DNA from: Nocardioides sp.
GTDB taxonomy: Bacteria; Actinomycetota; Actinomycetes; Propionibacteriales; Nocardioidaceae
Assembly (NCBI RefSeq): GCF_030150155.1
Contig: NZ_JASLGR010000060.1
Location: 60,976-124,975 of the forward strand
Reading direction: 5' to 3'
Length of the DNA stretch: 64,000 nucleotides
Part shown: positions 33,813-42,679 of the stretch, in pieces
Numbering within the stretch: the first letter of the stretch is position 1
Layout of the letters: every line of letters starts with the position of its first letter
Notes under the pieces: generated by a model
The model's input: the letters and a program-made list of their open reading frames with translations, nothing else
What the model was told of the DNA's origin: nothing
Database searches by the model: none
Made by a program: the position numbers and the translations under genes

Positions 33813-34841
33813 TCAGAGGGCGACGCGGCGGTAACCCACCCCGGCGATCGCCTCGATCCACCGGGGCTCGTCGGCGGACTCGTTGAGGCGGGCCAGCAGA
33901 CCGGCCATCGTCCGGTCCACCTCCTCCCGCTCGGCCGCCGTCATCACCGCAGCACCCTGCCCACGGATGATCGCGGCCAGGTCGGAACGGCTCCGCAACG
34001 ACCGGCCACTGGCCAGGATCGCAGCCAGCAGGTCGAACTCGACCGCCGACAGCTCGATCTCGAAGCCGTCGATCGTCACCAGTCGCTGGTCCCGCTCGAT
34101 GCTCAGCCCCCGGAAGGTCTCCCACCGACCGCTCGGCACCGCCCGATGCCGCGGCTCAGGGCGGCGGATCGCCGGGGAGGCAGGGTCGGGCACCGGGGTC
34201 GGGGTCGGCTCGGGGACGGGGGCAGGAGCCGGAACAGGCGTCGGCGCGGGGACCGGCGGCGTCACCGGCTCGGGCGCCGGTGCCGGGACAGGTGTCGGCC
34301 CGGGCTCCGGCGCCGGGACCGGCTCTGCCGGCCGGCCCGGCTCGGGCTGCGGGTCGGGCACCACCCCACCGAACGGGGCACGGAACTCCTGCGGCGCGGA
34401 CGGCACCGGGGTGTGGTCCTGCCGCGCCTGGGCGGGGGCACGGACCAGCACCGGCGCGACCTCGGCCCGGCGGGCGAGGGTGTCGAGGCGAGCCCGGAAC
34501 TCGTAGGCCCGCAGCGGACGGGTCAGGACGGCGTCGGCGCCGAGGTCGAGGACGGTGACCAGCTGGTCCTCGTCGAAGGAGTCGGCGATCACGGCGATCG
34601 CGGCGTCGGTCCGGGCGCGCAGCCAGCTCAGCGGCGCCCACTGGTCCTCGGCAGCCAGGGCCAGGTCGATGACCACGACGGCGAGGTCGAGCTGGGCGAG
34701 CGGACCGGCGGCGTCGGCCAGGTCGATCGCGGCGACGGGGAGGAAGCGGGAGCGGGCCAGCGGCTCCAGTGCCTCGCTCAGGCGCGTGGGATCAGGGTCG
34801 ATGATGAGGACATCTCCCTGTGCCTGCACGCTCTCCACCAC
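33813..34841 (-). CDS. Atypical response-regulator-like protein with Pro/Ala-rich linker
   Basis: This 342-residue protein has an N-terminal receiver-like domain (VLIIDPDPTRLSEAL, VVVIDLAL, AVLTRPLRAYEF), a linker of about 80 residues dominated by PAPAP, PEP and PVP steps, and a C-terminal OmpR-type winged helix (LSAVEFDLLAAILA ... WIEAIAGVGYRRV). In the receiver the usual switch lysine before proline is arginine (TRP instead of TKP), so phospho-control may be altered. No kinase gene is adjacent. It starts at GTG 34841, six bases behind the GH6 gene, so it is probably the last gene of the polymerase-GH6 operon and a candidate regulator of the polysaccharide locus. Confidence 0.75.
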   Translation of the reverse strand: MVESVQAQGDVLIIDPDPTRLSEALEPLARSRFLPVAAIDLADAAGPLAQLDLAVVVIDLALAAEDQWAPLSWLRARTDAAIAVIADSFDEDQLVTVLDLGADAVLTRPLRAYEFRARLDTLARRAEVAPVLVRAPAQARQDHTPVPSAPQEFRAPFGGVVPDPQPEPGRPAEPVPAPEPGPTPVPAPAPEPVTPPVPAPTPVPAPAPVPEPTPTPVPDPASPAIRRPEPRHRAVPSGRWETFRGLSIERDQRLVTIDGFEIELSAVEFDLLAAILASGRSLRSRSDLAAIIRGQGAAVMTAAEREEVDRTMAGLLARLNESADEPRWIEAIAGVGYRRVAL

Positions 34842-34847
34842 CCCAGG

Positions 34848-35861
34848 CTACCGAAGGTCAGACCTCTGCCCCAGCAGACTGAGCGCCAGGGCTCCCCAAA
34901 AGCCGGTAGTCGGGCCGCCGTGACAGCGCCCGTCGGACTCGGCCGGGGCCTTGATCCACAGGTAGCCGTCCAGCTTCCCGTCGAAGACCATCCGCGGCCG
35001 AGCACCCAGCCGGGCCTGCGGCACGTTGCAGTGCGCGTCTCCCGGCACGGTGGCCCCGTTGCGGCCGGTGTCGATCACGTAGTGCAGCCCCTCGATGCCA
35101 CGCCGTGCCAGGGCCGAGAGCACCTTCTGCGCGTACGTCGTCTCCGCAGCGGTCGACCGGTAGTTGGCGACATTGGTGAAGAAGCCGCGGGTCTTCTCGA
35201 TCCCGATCGACTCCAGTCGTTCGGCCATCACCGTCGGGGACCACCAGTTCGAGTGGCCGCCGTCGAGGTAGAGCCAGGCCCCGGTGGCGCTGAGGGTGTC
35301 GACGGCCTGGCGCAGCAGCGCGACCCGGTCGGCACCGCAGCTGGCCAGCTGCCCGACCGAGTCCGGCTCGAGCAGCAGGATCACCGGTCGCCCCCGGACC
35401 GCGGCGGCGGCACCGGCGATCCAGGCCTGGTACTCCGCGGCGTCGCCAGCCCCACCGGTGGCATAGCCGCCGCAGTCGCGGTCGGGGATCCGGTAGAGCA
35501 CCGCGACCGGCAGCCGGCCGGCGGCGTCGGCGGCACCGATGTAGGCGCCGAGCTTGGCCTCGATCGTCGCCGAGGTGGTCCAGTCGGTGAACCAGAAGGC
35601 CTGGGGAACGGCCGCGATCTCGGCGTACCGGGCGTCGTCGGCTGCGGCGGTCGCGGTCTGGGTGCTGGGGTCGACGTACAGCGGGCGTCGGTAGGCGGCG
35701 GTGCTGGTGTCGCTGTGATCGACTACGGTGCCGGTGCGGTGCAGGTTGGTGCGCAGTCCCTTCGCCCCGAGGACGCCGACGACGGCCACGACGGCGACCA
35801 GAAGGACCAGCATCGCGGCCACCCAGCGGCGGTTGTCGGCCAGCCACTCGCGCCAGGTCAC
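34848..35861 (-). CDS. Membrane-anchored glycoside hydrolase family 6 (endoglucanase/cellobiohydrolase-like)
   Basis: This 337-residue protein has a short cytoplasmic start and one membrane helix (about residues 14-37), so the enzyme should face outside. The GH6 motifs are clear: VLYRIPDRDCGGYATGG with the catalytic-site aspartate, VILLLEPDSVGQLASC with the second aspartate, WLYLDGGHSNWW, and the closing block SDGRCHGGPTTGFWGALAL. GH6 enzymes cut beta-1,4-glucan by inversion. Encoded four bases inside the end of a polysaccharide polymerase gene (GTGA overlap, start GTG 35861), it probably trims or releases the exported polymer. That implies the product has beta-1,4-glucosidic linkages. Confidence 0.88.
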   Translation of the reverse strand: MTWREWLADNRRWVAAMLVLLVAVVAVVGVLGAKGLRTNLHRTGTVVDHSDTSTAAYRRPLYVDPSTQTATAAADDARYAEIAAVPQAFWFTDWTTSATIEAKLGAYIGAADAAGRLPVAVLYRIPDRDCGGYATGGAGDAAEYQAWIAGAAAAVRGRPVILLLEPDSVGQLASCGADRVALLRQAVDTLSATGAWLYLDGGHSNWWSPTVMAERLESIGIEKTRGFFTNVANYRSTAAETTYAQKVLSALARRGIEGLHYVIDTGRNGATVPGDAHCNVPQARLGARPRMVFDGKLDGYLWIKAPAESDGRCHGGPTTGFWGALALSLLGQRSDLR

Positions 35862-37147
35862 GGTCGACGCCAGGCGTCGAGCGGGGTGGCCGAACGACGC
35901 GGCGGCCCGAAGAGGAGGATCGCCAACGGCACCAGGGTGACGGCCCAGAAGGACCACCGGTCGACGAAGCCGAGCGGCACCTCGAAGAAGCCGCTCACCA
36001 CGATCGCGACCAGAACCAGGCCGGCGGTGCGCTGCTCGGGTGCGCTGGGCCGGAGCGAGACCAGGCCGAGGGCGAGCAGCCAGCAGGCGCCGACGACGAC
36101 CAGGAGCACGCCGCCGGTGACGCCGAACTGCACGAACTGGTTGTGCCCGTGGTACGCGGCGGCGTTGAGCGAGCTGGTCGCGTTGCGGGCCATCGTCTCG
36201 AACCACTGGCTGCCGAAGCCGAACAGGTCGGCGTTGGTGAACCACTCCTGGGTGGAGATCCGCCAGATCCCGGCGCGGGCGGTGAACGCCTCGTCGGACC
36301 AGGAGTGCAGCGGCAGCCAGACACAGACCGTCGCGGCGGCCAGGAGGGCCAGGCCGCTGCACCACGCCACCGCGGCGGGCCAGCTGCGCACGGCGTACAG
36401 CACCAGCGCGAGCACGCCGACGACTCCGGCGGTGAGCAGGCCACCACGGCTCGAGGTCCACACCAGCGCGATCGCACAGGCGACCACGCCGAGGGCGGCG
36501 AACCAGCGCGGCCTGACCAGCAGCACGAAGGGCAGTCCGAGGGCGAGGTACTGGGCGAGGTTGTTCTCCGAGGTGAACTGGCCCTGGAGCAGGCCGAGGT
36601 GGGGCAGCAGCGCCTTGGCCGACTCCCGCACGGTGCCGTCGGCCTCGCGCAGGATGGCGGCCTCGGGGAACGCCACGCCCCAGACCAGGGCGATCAGAGC
36701 GGTGATGATCACCAGGACACCGAGCGCCTCCAGGGTGGGACGCCCCGGTCTCAGGGCCGCCAGTGCGGCGACGATGAAGAGCAGCGGGACGGCGCTGGCA
36801 CCGACGTGGCCGTCGTACGCATCACGCAGCAGCAGCACCAGCCAGGGCGCCAGGAAGACGGTGATCCGCCACAGCCCGACCCGGGGCAGTTCGTTGATCC
36901 GGTAGATGATCACCGCGGCCGCCCAGCCCAGGGCCAGGGCCAGGAAGAGCCGTCCGGCGAGGTCGGCCAGATGACTCGACGGCTCGGCCTCGCCGACGGC
37001 GACGAAGTGCTTGTCGGCGGTGAAGGAGAGCACCACCAGGTTGGCCATCAGGCGCAGCCAGACCAGCACCACCAGGACGATCGCGGCCCGCTCGGTGGTG
37101 AAGACCAAGGGAACTGTGGGGCCGACCGGACGCGTCGCTACACTCAC
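35858..37147 (-). CDS. O-antigen ligase/Wzy-type polysaccharide polymerase
   Basis: This 429-residue protein has about 12 membrane segments and one large extracytoplasmic loop near residues 330-370. The loop carries the Wzy/WaaL-type pattern EWFTNADLFGFGSQWFETMARNATSSLNAAAYHGHNQFVQFGVTGG; the H-x-x-F/xxH block is the family hallmark. It would join lipid-linked repeat units outside the membrane. The GTG at 37147 is 30 bp from the divergent flippase gene; the longer ORF to 38299 lies inside that gene and was rejected. It heads the polymerase-GH6-regulator operon. Confidence 0.85.
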   Translation of the reverse strand: MSVATRPVGPTVPLVFTTERAAIVLVVLVWLRLMANLVVLSFTADKHFVAVGEAEPSSHLADLAGRLFLALALGWAAAVIIYRINELPRVGLWRITVFLAPWLVLLLRDAYDGHVGASAVPLLFIVAALAALRPGRPTLEALGVLVIITALIALVWGVAFPEAAILREADGTVRESAKALLPHLGLLQGQFTSENNLAQYLALGLPFVLLVRPRWFAALGVVACAIALVWTSSRGGLLTAGVVGVLALVLYAVRSWPAAVAWCSGLALLAAATVCVWLPLHSWSDEAFTARAGIWRISTQEWFTNADLFGFGSQWFETMARNATSSLNAAAYHGHNQFVQFGVTGGVLLVVVGACWLLALGLVSLRPSAPEQRTAGLVLVAIVVSGFFEVPLGFVDRWSFWAVTLVPLAILLFGPPRRSATPLDAWRRP

Positions 37148-37177
37148 GCGGGCATCAGAGGAATCGAGGGGAACGGG

Positions 37178-38623
37178 ATGACCAGGCGGTCCGCCGGCAG
37201 GCATGCAGTCGTCACCCTCGCAGGTCAATGGATCCGATATGTGGTCCAGATCGTAGCGTTGGTGCTCTTCTCCCGTGTCCTGGATCCCTCGGATTTCGGG
37301 CTGGTGTCGATGGTCACCAGCGTGGTCGGTGTGGCCTACGTGATCGGCGACGTCGGCCTCTCCCTGGCCGCCCTCCAGGCCCGCGATCTCACCGCCGGCC
37401 AGCGCAGCAACCTGTGGTGGATCACCTCGGCGATCGGGATCGCGATCGGCCTCGTGGTCTGGGGCCTGTCCCCCGCCCTGGCAGCGCTCTACGACCGCGA
37501 CGCCGTCGCCCCGGTCGCGACAGCCCTGGCCGGGGTCTTCGTGGCCAACGGCTTCGGCGGGCAGTTCCGCACCGAGCTCAACCGGGCCCAGCGCTTCACC
37601 GACCTGGCGATGATCGACGTGATCGCCCAGCTCGCCGGCCTGGCGGCCGGGGTCGTGGTGATCGTGTGCGGCGGCTCCTACTGGGGTCTGGTCGTGCAGC
37701 AGCTCGTCGCCGCCTGGGGCACCACCGCCATGCTCGCCGCCCGCGCCGGCTGGTGGCCGGGCTGGCCCGACCGCACCCAGCCGATGCGCTCGCTGCTGCG
37801 CTTCGGGCTCTTCACCTTCGGCGCCCAGGTGGTCAACTACGTCTCCAGCAACGCCGACGCGGTGATCATCGGGCACCGCTGGGGCGCCTCCACCCTGGGC
37901 TTCTACAACCGTGCCTTCCAGGTCGCCCGGATGCCGGTCCAGCAGGTCGCGGCGCCGCTGACCCGGGTGGTCCTCCCCCACCTGGTCCGTCACCGTGACG
38001 ACCCGGCGGCGTTCAGCGCCGCGGTCGCCCGCGGTCAGCTGGTGCTGGCCACCATCCTGCTCGGCGCGCTGAGCGTCATCGCCGCCACCGCGCCGTCGCT
38101 GACCAGCGTCGCGCTGGGGCCGGGCTGGGACGAGGCGGTGCCCCTGATCCGGGCACTCTGCCTGGCCGCGGCGCTGCAGTCGCTGCAGTACATCTACTAC
38201 TGGATCCTGCTCGCCCACGGCCGCACCGAGGTGCTCTTCGGCGCCGAGCTCGGTGCCCGGATCGCGATGGTCGCGCTGATGCTGGTGGCCGCACCGCACG
38301 GCGCGCTGTGGGTGGCGCTGGCCGCCGCCGCCGGGCAGGCGCTGCTGCTGGCCAGCAACGTCGCCCTGGTCGGGCCGCGGGTCCAGATCGCCGCCGGCCC
38401 CCTGCTACGTCAGGCCTCCCGACCGGTCGCCGTCTTCGGCGCCGCCTGTGCCCTGACCTGGGCGGTGTCGACGACGCTGCCGTCCTGGTCTGCGGTGCCC
38501 ACCCTGCTGGTCCTGCTCGTGGTCTGGGGCGCCGTGTGCGCCGCCACCCTGGTCCTGGCCCCGGTCCGCCGCGACGGTGCCGCCCTGGTCGCCTATGGTC
38601 GTTCCGTGCTGGGGAGGTCGTGA
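37178..38623 (+). CDS. Polysaccharide flippase (oligosaccharide/lipopolysaccharide exporter, Wzx/MOP type)
   Basis: This 481-residue protein has 12-14 membrane segments. The family start is GRHAVVTLAGQWIRYVVQIVALVLFSRVLDPSDFGLVSMVTSVV and the later motif is NADAVIIGHRWGASTLGFYNRAFQVARMPVQQ. It should flip lipid-linked repeat units across the membrane. It is divergent from the polymerase gene across only 30 bp and overlaps the next glycosyltransferase gene (TGATG). The ATG at 37178 has GAGGGG upstream; the long in-frame ORF from 36143 is a shadow of the polymerase gene. Confidence 0.9.
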   Translation: MTRRSAGRHAVVTLAGQWIRYVVQIVALVLFSRVLDPSDFGLVSMVTSVVGVAYVIGDVGLSLAALQARDLTAGQRSNLWWITSAIGIAIGLVVWGLSPALAALYDRDAVAPVATALAGVFVANGFGGQFRTELNRAQRFTDLAMIDVIAQLAGLAAGVVVIVCGGSYWGLVVQQLVAAWGTTAMLAARAGWWPGWPDRTQPMRSLLRFGLFTFGAQVVNYVSSNADAVIIGHRWGASTLGFYNRAFQVARMPVQQVAAPLTRVVLPHLVRHRDDPAAFSAAVARGQLVLATILLGALSVIAATAPSLTSVALGPGWDEAVPLIRALCLAAALQSLQYIYYWILLAHGRTEVLFGAELGARIAMVALMLVAAPHGALWVALAAAAGQALLLASNVALVGPRVQIAAGPLLRQASRPVAVFGAACALTWAVSTTLPSWSAVPTLLVLLVVWGAVCAATLVLAPVRRDGAALVAYGRSVLGRS

Positions 38624-39702
38624 TGCAGGTGCTCTACTCCCACGGCCCGCTCAAGGCCACCGACAACCCGTACCTGCACGAGCTGGTCGGCGGGGTCGCC
38701 GCCCACGACGAGGTGGCGTTCCTGACCCCGGTCACGGCGCTGCTGAGCCGCCCCGACGTGTTCCACGTGCACTGGCCCAAGCACCTGGTGCGGGGTTCCA
38801 GCCGCTGGCGCACCGCCCTCAAGCTCGCCACCTCGGCGATCCTGCTGTGGCGCCTGCGCCGCCGCGGTACGCCGGTGGTGCAGACGATGCACAACCTGGC
38901 CGATCACGACGGCGAGACCCGCGCCGAACGCTGGCTCTTCGCCCGACTCGAACGACTGGTCTCGGCACGGATCTACCTCAACGAGTCCGCCGAGAACGAC
39001 TACACCCAGGGCGTGGTGGTGCTGCACGGCAGCTACCGGGACTGGCTGGAGCGGACCGCCGGGCTGACCTACCCGCTCGCGGCCCCGGAGCGGTCACTGC
39101 TGCTCTTCGGGATGCTGCGGCCCTACAAGGGGATCGAGACCCTGATCGAGGCCGCCGCCGTGGCCGGTGTCGACCTGACCCTGGCCGGGGCACCGACCCC
39201 GGCGTCGTACGGCGCCGAGATCGGGTCCCTGCTGGCCGCCCACCCCGACCAGGAGCTGGTCGAGCGTCACCTCGACGACGCCGAGCTGGTCAGCCTGACC
39301 CAGCAGCACCGGCTGGTGGTGCTGCCCTACCGGTCGATGTACAACTCCGGCGCGCTGCTCTACGCCCTCAGCGTCGGGCGGGCGGTGCTGACCGGCCGCA
39401 CCCCGGCGACCGAGAGCCTGGTCGAGGAGTTCGGGCCCGGCTGGGTGCGGCTCTACGACGCACCGCTGAGCGCTGCCGACGTGAGCACGGCGCTGGCCGA
39501 CCTCGACCGCACCGATCGCACCGGCAGCGCGACGGAGGACACCCCGGAGCTGCCCTCGATGGCGCGCCGGGAGTGGGCCGACGGGGTCGCCCTGCATCGG
39601 GCGATCTACGCCACGGTCAGGGCCGGGAGCCCGACAGACAACCGTGCCCGGCTGGCGCAGGTCCCGGCGCTGGTGGCGCACTCGGCGCGCAACCGCCCCT
39701 GA
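38623..39702 (+). CDS. Glycosyltransferase, GT4-like (GT-B fold)
   Basis: This 359-residue GT-B enzyme has an N-terminal half with VFHVHWPKHLVRG and TPVVQTMHNLADHDG. Its donor half has LLLFGMLRPYKGIETLIEAA, LVVLPYRSMYNSGALLYALSVGRAVLTG and a Glu-rich end motif (TESLVEEFG). The E-x7-E block is loose, so the family assignment within GT4 is approximate. It would add a sugar to the growing repeat unit on the cytoplasmic face. It starts at the overlap TGATG with the flippase gene and converges on the operon to its right. Confidence 0.82.
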   Translation: MQVLYSHGPLKATDNPYLHELVGGVAAHDEVAFLTPVTALLSRPDVFHVHWPKHLVRGSSRWRTALKLATSAILLWRLRRRGTPVVQTMHNLADHDGETRAERWLFARLERLVSARIYLNESAENDYTQGVVVLHGSYRDWLERTAGLTYPLAAPERSLLLFGMLRPYKGIETLIEAAAVAGVDLTLAGAPTPASYGAEIGSLLAAHPDQELVERHLDDAELVSLTQQHRLVVLPYRSMYNSGALLYALSVGRAVLTGRTPATESLVEEFGPGWVRLYDAPLSAADVSTALADLDRTDRTGSATEDTPELPSMARREWADGVALHRAIYATVRAGSPTDNRARLAQVPALVAHSARNRP

Positions 39703-39712
39703 CCCGAACGGC

Positions 39713-41269
39713 TCAGCCTCGCCGTGCCCGGCGCAGCGCCTGGGTCCGCGCGACCCGCTGGCGCAGCCCGTCCAGGTCGCCGTGCACCAGCCGGTCCAGG
39801 CCGTTGAGCCCCTGGCGACGCAGTCGGCCCAGCCGGCTCTTGGCGACCACGGTGGGCTGGTCGACCCACTCCCGGGCCTGCACCGGCGCGACCTTGCGGA
39901 AGACCGCCGTGCGCCGGTTGAGCAGCCCCTCGTAGGCCCACTCGGGCTCGGCCTTGAGCACGTCGACGATCATCGAGCCGGTCCAGATGTCGACGTCGTC
40001 GACCAGCAGGTGGCCGCCGACCTTGAGCGCCGTACTGAGGTAGAAGTAGTCGATCACCGGGATCGGGAAGCCGTGCCCGCCGTCGACCAGCACCAGGTCG
40101 GTCTCGCCCAGGTCCAGGGTGGGCACGATGTCCTGGGAGTAGCCGAACCGGAACTCGGTGCGCTCCATCGAGATGCCGTGGTCGGCACACCAGGCACCGA
40201 TCGCGGCGGCCTCGGACTCCGAGGGCGTGATCACGGTGTGCCGGGCGCCGATCTGGGAGAGCGCGATCGTGGAGTAGCCCGCACCGGTCTCGACGGTGAC
40301 CGAGTCGGCGGTGACGTGGCGCTGCAGGAACTCCAGCACCTCCGGGGAGATCATCCAGTTCCCGGTGCCCTCGGCGTGCAGGGTGGGCCGCTCGTCCTCG
40401 ACTGCCATCGTGGTTCCTTCCAGGTGGTAGACCCGTCGCCAGAACGCGAACGGGTTGCGGAGCATCGAGCGCAGCTTGGTGCGCTGCATCCGCGCGTGGG
40501 CCCGCTTGAGGCGCGACGGATAGGGGCCGGGTCCGGCGCTCAGGTAGCCCCAGAGCATCGCGACGGTGCCGATCAGCCGCGGCCGCCGGCCCAGGTAGCG
40601 CGCGGCGTGGAAGAGGAAGTAGAACGGGTCGTAGCCGGTCCAGCGGCAGACCCGCCCGTTGCGGTAGCGCCCGTGCACCCGGCCCTCGCTCGCCCCGATC
40701 TCGCGGGAGAGCTCGAACCGCGCCTCGGGCAGGACCAGGGTGCTCAGGCCGCCCTCGGCGACGATCACCTCGTCCATCACGTCGTTGCCGATCGCGGCCG
40801 GGAGGTCCTCGGCCAGGTGGTACGCCGCCCGGGTGAAGAGCTTGACCGGGCCGGGCACGTGCAGCTTCTGCTCGGCCATCCCGGCCGAGACGATCACCCC
40901 ACCGGCGATGCCGACGCTGCCGGTGGCGGCGGGCACGACCAGGTCGAGGTAGTCCGGCTGCAGCCGGACGTCGGCGTCGAGCTTCATCACATGGGTGTAG
41001 TCGTCGCGCTCGGCGAGCGCCGCGGTGACGCCGTACCGCCACGAGGTGTACGCCGACCCGCCGATCAGTCCACCGTCGTTGGCCTTGCTCACCACCCGCG
41101 CCAGCCCCGTTGAGTCGACCTCGGAGAGCCGGGCCACGGTGGAGTCGGTGCTGCCGTCGTCGACCACGACCCAGGCGAAGTCGGTGAAGGTCTGGGCGCG
41201 CAGCATGGCGACCAGACCGGCGACGTTGTCGGCCTCGTCGTGCATCGGCGTGACGATCAGCAGCGTCAT
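39713..41269 (-). CDS. GT2 glycosyltransferase fused to a class I methyltransferase-like domain
   Basis: The 518-residue protein has an N-terminal GT2 domain (LLIVTPMHDEADNVAGLVAML, VVDDGSTDSTVARL, MKLDADVRLQPDY with DxD). From about residue 300 it has a class I SAM-type Rossmann domain (VTVETGAGYSTIALSQIGA, DLVLVDGGHGFPIPVIDYFYL and GGHLLVDDVDIWTG). The second half resembles methyltransferases that act on sugars or that follow class I caps. So one chain may add a sugar and methylate it. The start ATG overlaps the Wzz gene by four bases (ATGA). Whether the methyltransferase is active is not proven by sequence alone. Confidence 0.8.
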   Translation of the reverse strand: MTLLIVTPMHDEADNVAGLVAMLRAQTFTDFAWVVVDDGSTDSTVARLSEVDSTGLARVVSKANDGGLIGGSAYTSWRYGVTAALAERDDYTHVMKLDADVRLQPDYLDLVVPAATGSVGIAGGVIVSAGMAEQKLHVPGPVKLFTRAAYHLAEDLPAAIGNDVMDEVIVAEGGLSTLVLPEARFELSREIGASEGRVHGRYRNGRVCRWTGYDPFYFLFHAARYLGRRPRLIGTVAMLWGYLSAGPGPYPSRLKRAHARMQRTKLRSMLRNPFAFWRRVYHLEGTTMAVEDERPTLHAEGTGNWMISPEVLEFLQRHVTADSVTVETGAGYSTIALSQIGARHTVITPSESEAAAIGAWCADHGISMERTEFRFGYSQDIVPTLDLGETDLVLVDGGHGFPIPVIDYFYLSTALKVGGHLLVDDVDIWTGSMIVDVLKAEPEWAYEGLLNRRTAVFRKVAPVQAREWVDQPTVVAKSRLGRLRRQGLNGLDRLVHGDLDGLRQRVARTQALRRARRG

Positions 41270-42666
41270 GCGCGGGTACCCGGCAGCCCGGCGACCCGGG
41301 CGTCGGCCAGACCGTCGACGGCGTTGCCCCGACTGACCTGGTTGAGCACCACGCCGAGGACGCGGCCCCGGCTGCGGGCCACCGCGTCGAGGGAGTCCAT
41401 CACGTCCTTGCGTCGGGTACGGCGTGCCTGGGCCACCAGCAGCACCTCGGGCACCACCCGGATGGCCAGGGCGGCCTCGGGGCTGGAGCGGATCTCGGGG
41501 GCGTCGATCAGGACGACGTCGTAGAGGTCGCGCAGGGTGGAGACCAGGCGCTCGAAGGCGTCCGAACCGAGCATCTCGGCGGCGTTCATCGAGGCGACGC
41601 CGCGCGGGATCACGGTGAAGCCGCCGGCCTCCCAGAAGTGCAGCGCGGCGTCGAGCTCGACCCGGCCGTTCATCAGGTCGGTCAGGCCGCTGGACTCGGT
41701 CAGCCCGATCCGGGTGGCGAGCTGGTCGCCGGGCTCGCTCAGGTCGAGGTAGGCGACCCGGTTGCCGCCCCGGGCCAGGCCGAGCGCGAGCCCGGCGGCG
41801 ACGGTGGTGGTGCCCGCACCCGAGCGCGGCGAGGTCACGACCAGCGCGGTCGGGGCTCCCCCGGCAGCGAAGAGCACCTCGACACCGATCCGGTCGAGCA
41901 GCTCCTGGACCTCGATGGGCAGGGTCTCCGGGTGGGCGATCTGCTCCCGCTCGCGGCCCACCAGCGCCCGCACCCCGCCGAGGTAGCGCACCCCGGCGGC
42001 GGTGATCTGGGCCCCGCGACGCAGGCGGCTGTCGAAGGTCTCGACCAGCACCGCGACGAAGACGCCGAGGATCAGGCCGAGCAGCAGCGCCACCACCGCG
42101 TTGAGCTTGAGGTTGGGCGAGATCCGGGCGCGCGGGGGCAGCGCCTTCTGGAGCTCGCTGAACTGCATCGGCGAGGCCATCGAGCTGGACTGGCCCTCCA
42201 GTGCCGCAACCGCGATCGGCAGCTGGGTGGCGACCGCGTTGGCGAGGTTGGCCGCGTCGGCCGCCGTACGACCGGTGACGTGGACCAGGAGGACCGAGGA
42301 GTTGCTCGGGATCTCCGTGGTGATCCGTCCGGCGACGTCACTGAAGGAGGCGTTCAGGCCGAGCTCGGAGATCACCGGGGTGATCACCGACTCGGACGTG
42401 ACCACCATCGCGTAGGCCTTCACCCGCTCGGTGGCGACCAGGTCGGCCTTCTGCATCTGGGTCGCGCCGGACTCGCCCGAGGAGTCGGCGCCGAGGCTGG
42501 CGGCGGCCTTCTCCGGGTCGGCCCTGACGTAGACCGAGGCCGTGGCCTGGTACGTCGCCGGGATGGAGAACGACGCCGCCATCAGGGCGCCGCCGACGAT
42601 CACCACCGTGCCGACGAAGAACTGCCACCGCCTCAGCAGCAGCAGGAGGTATTCGCGAAGATCCAC
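41266..42666 (-). CDS. Wzz/CapA-CapB-like chain-length protein with degenerate BY-kinase domain
   Basis: The 466-residue protein has an N-terminal Wzz/CpsC part with membrane helices near residues 15-35 and 180-205 around an extracytoplasmic domain. A cytoplasmic MinD-like ATPase of the bacterial tyrosine kinase (CpsD/CapB) type follows. Walker B (DVVLIDAPE) is intact and Walker A' is partial (VAYLDLSEP). Walker A reads SPRSGAGTTT, with threonine in place of the lysine that binds phosphate, and no C-terminal tyrosine cluster is present. ATPase or kinase activity is therefore doubtful and a structural role is likely. It starts at GTG 42666 between the transferase and the GT2-methyltransferase genes. 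Confidence 0.82.
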   Translation of the reverse strand: MDLREYLLLLLRRWQFFVGTVVIVGGALMAASFSIPATYQATASVYVRADPEKAAASLGADSSGESGATQMQKADLVATERVKAYAMVVTSESVITPVISELGLNASFSDVAGRITTEIPSNSSVLLVHVTGRTAADAANLANAVATQLPIAVAALEGQSSSMASPMQFSELQKALPPRARISPNLKLNAVVALLLGLILGVFVAVLVETFDSRLRRGAQITAAGVRYLGGVRALVGREREQIAHPETLPIEVQELLDRIGVEVLFAAGGAPTALVVTSPRSGAGTTTVAAGLALGLARGGNRVAYLDLSEPGDQLATRIGLTESSGLTDLMNGRVELDAALHFWEAGGFTVIPRGVASMNAAEMLGSDAFERLVSTLRDLYDVVLIDAPEIRSSPEAALAIRVVPEVLLVAQARRTRRKDVMDSLDAVARSRGRVLGVVLNQVSRGNAVDGLADARVAGLPGTRA

Positions 42667-42679
42667 CGATCTCCCTTTC

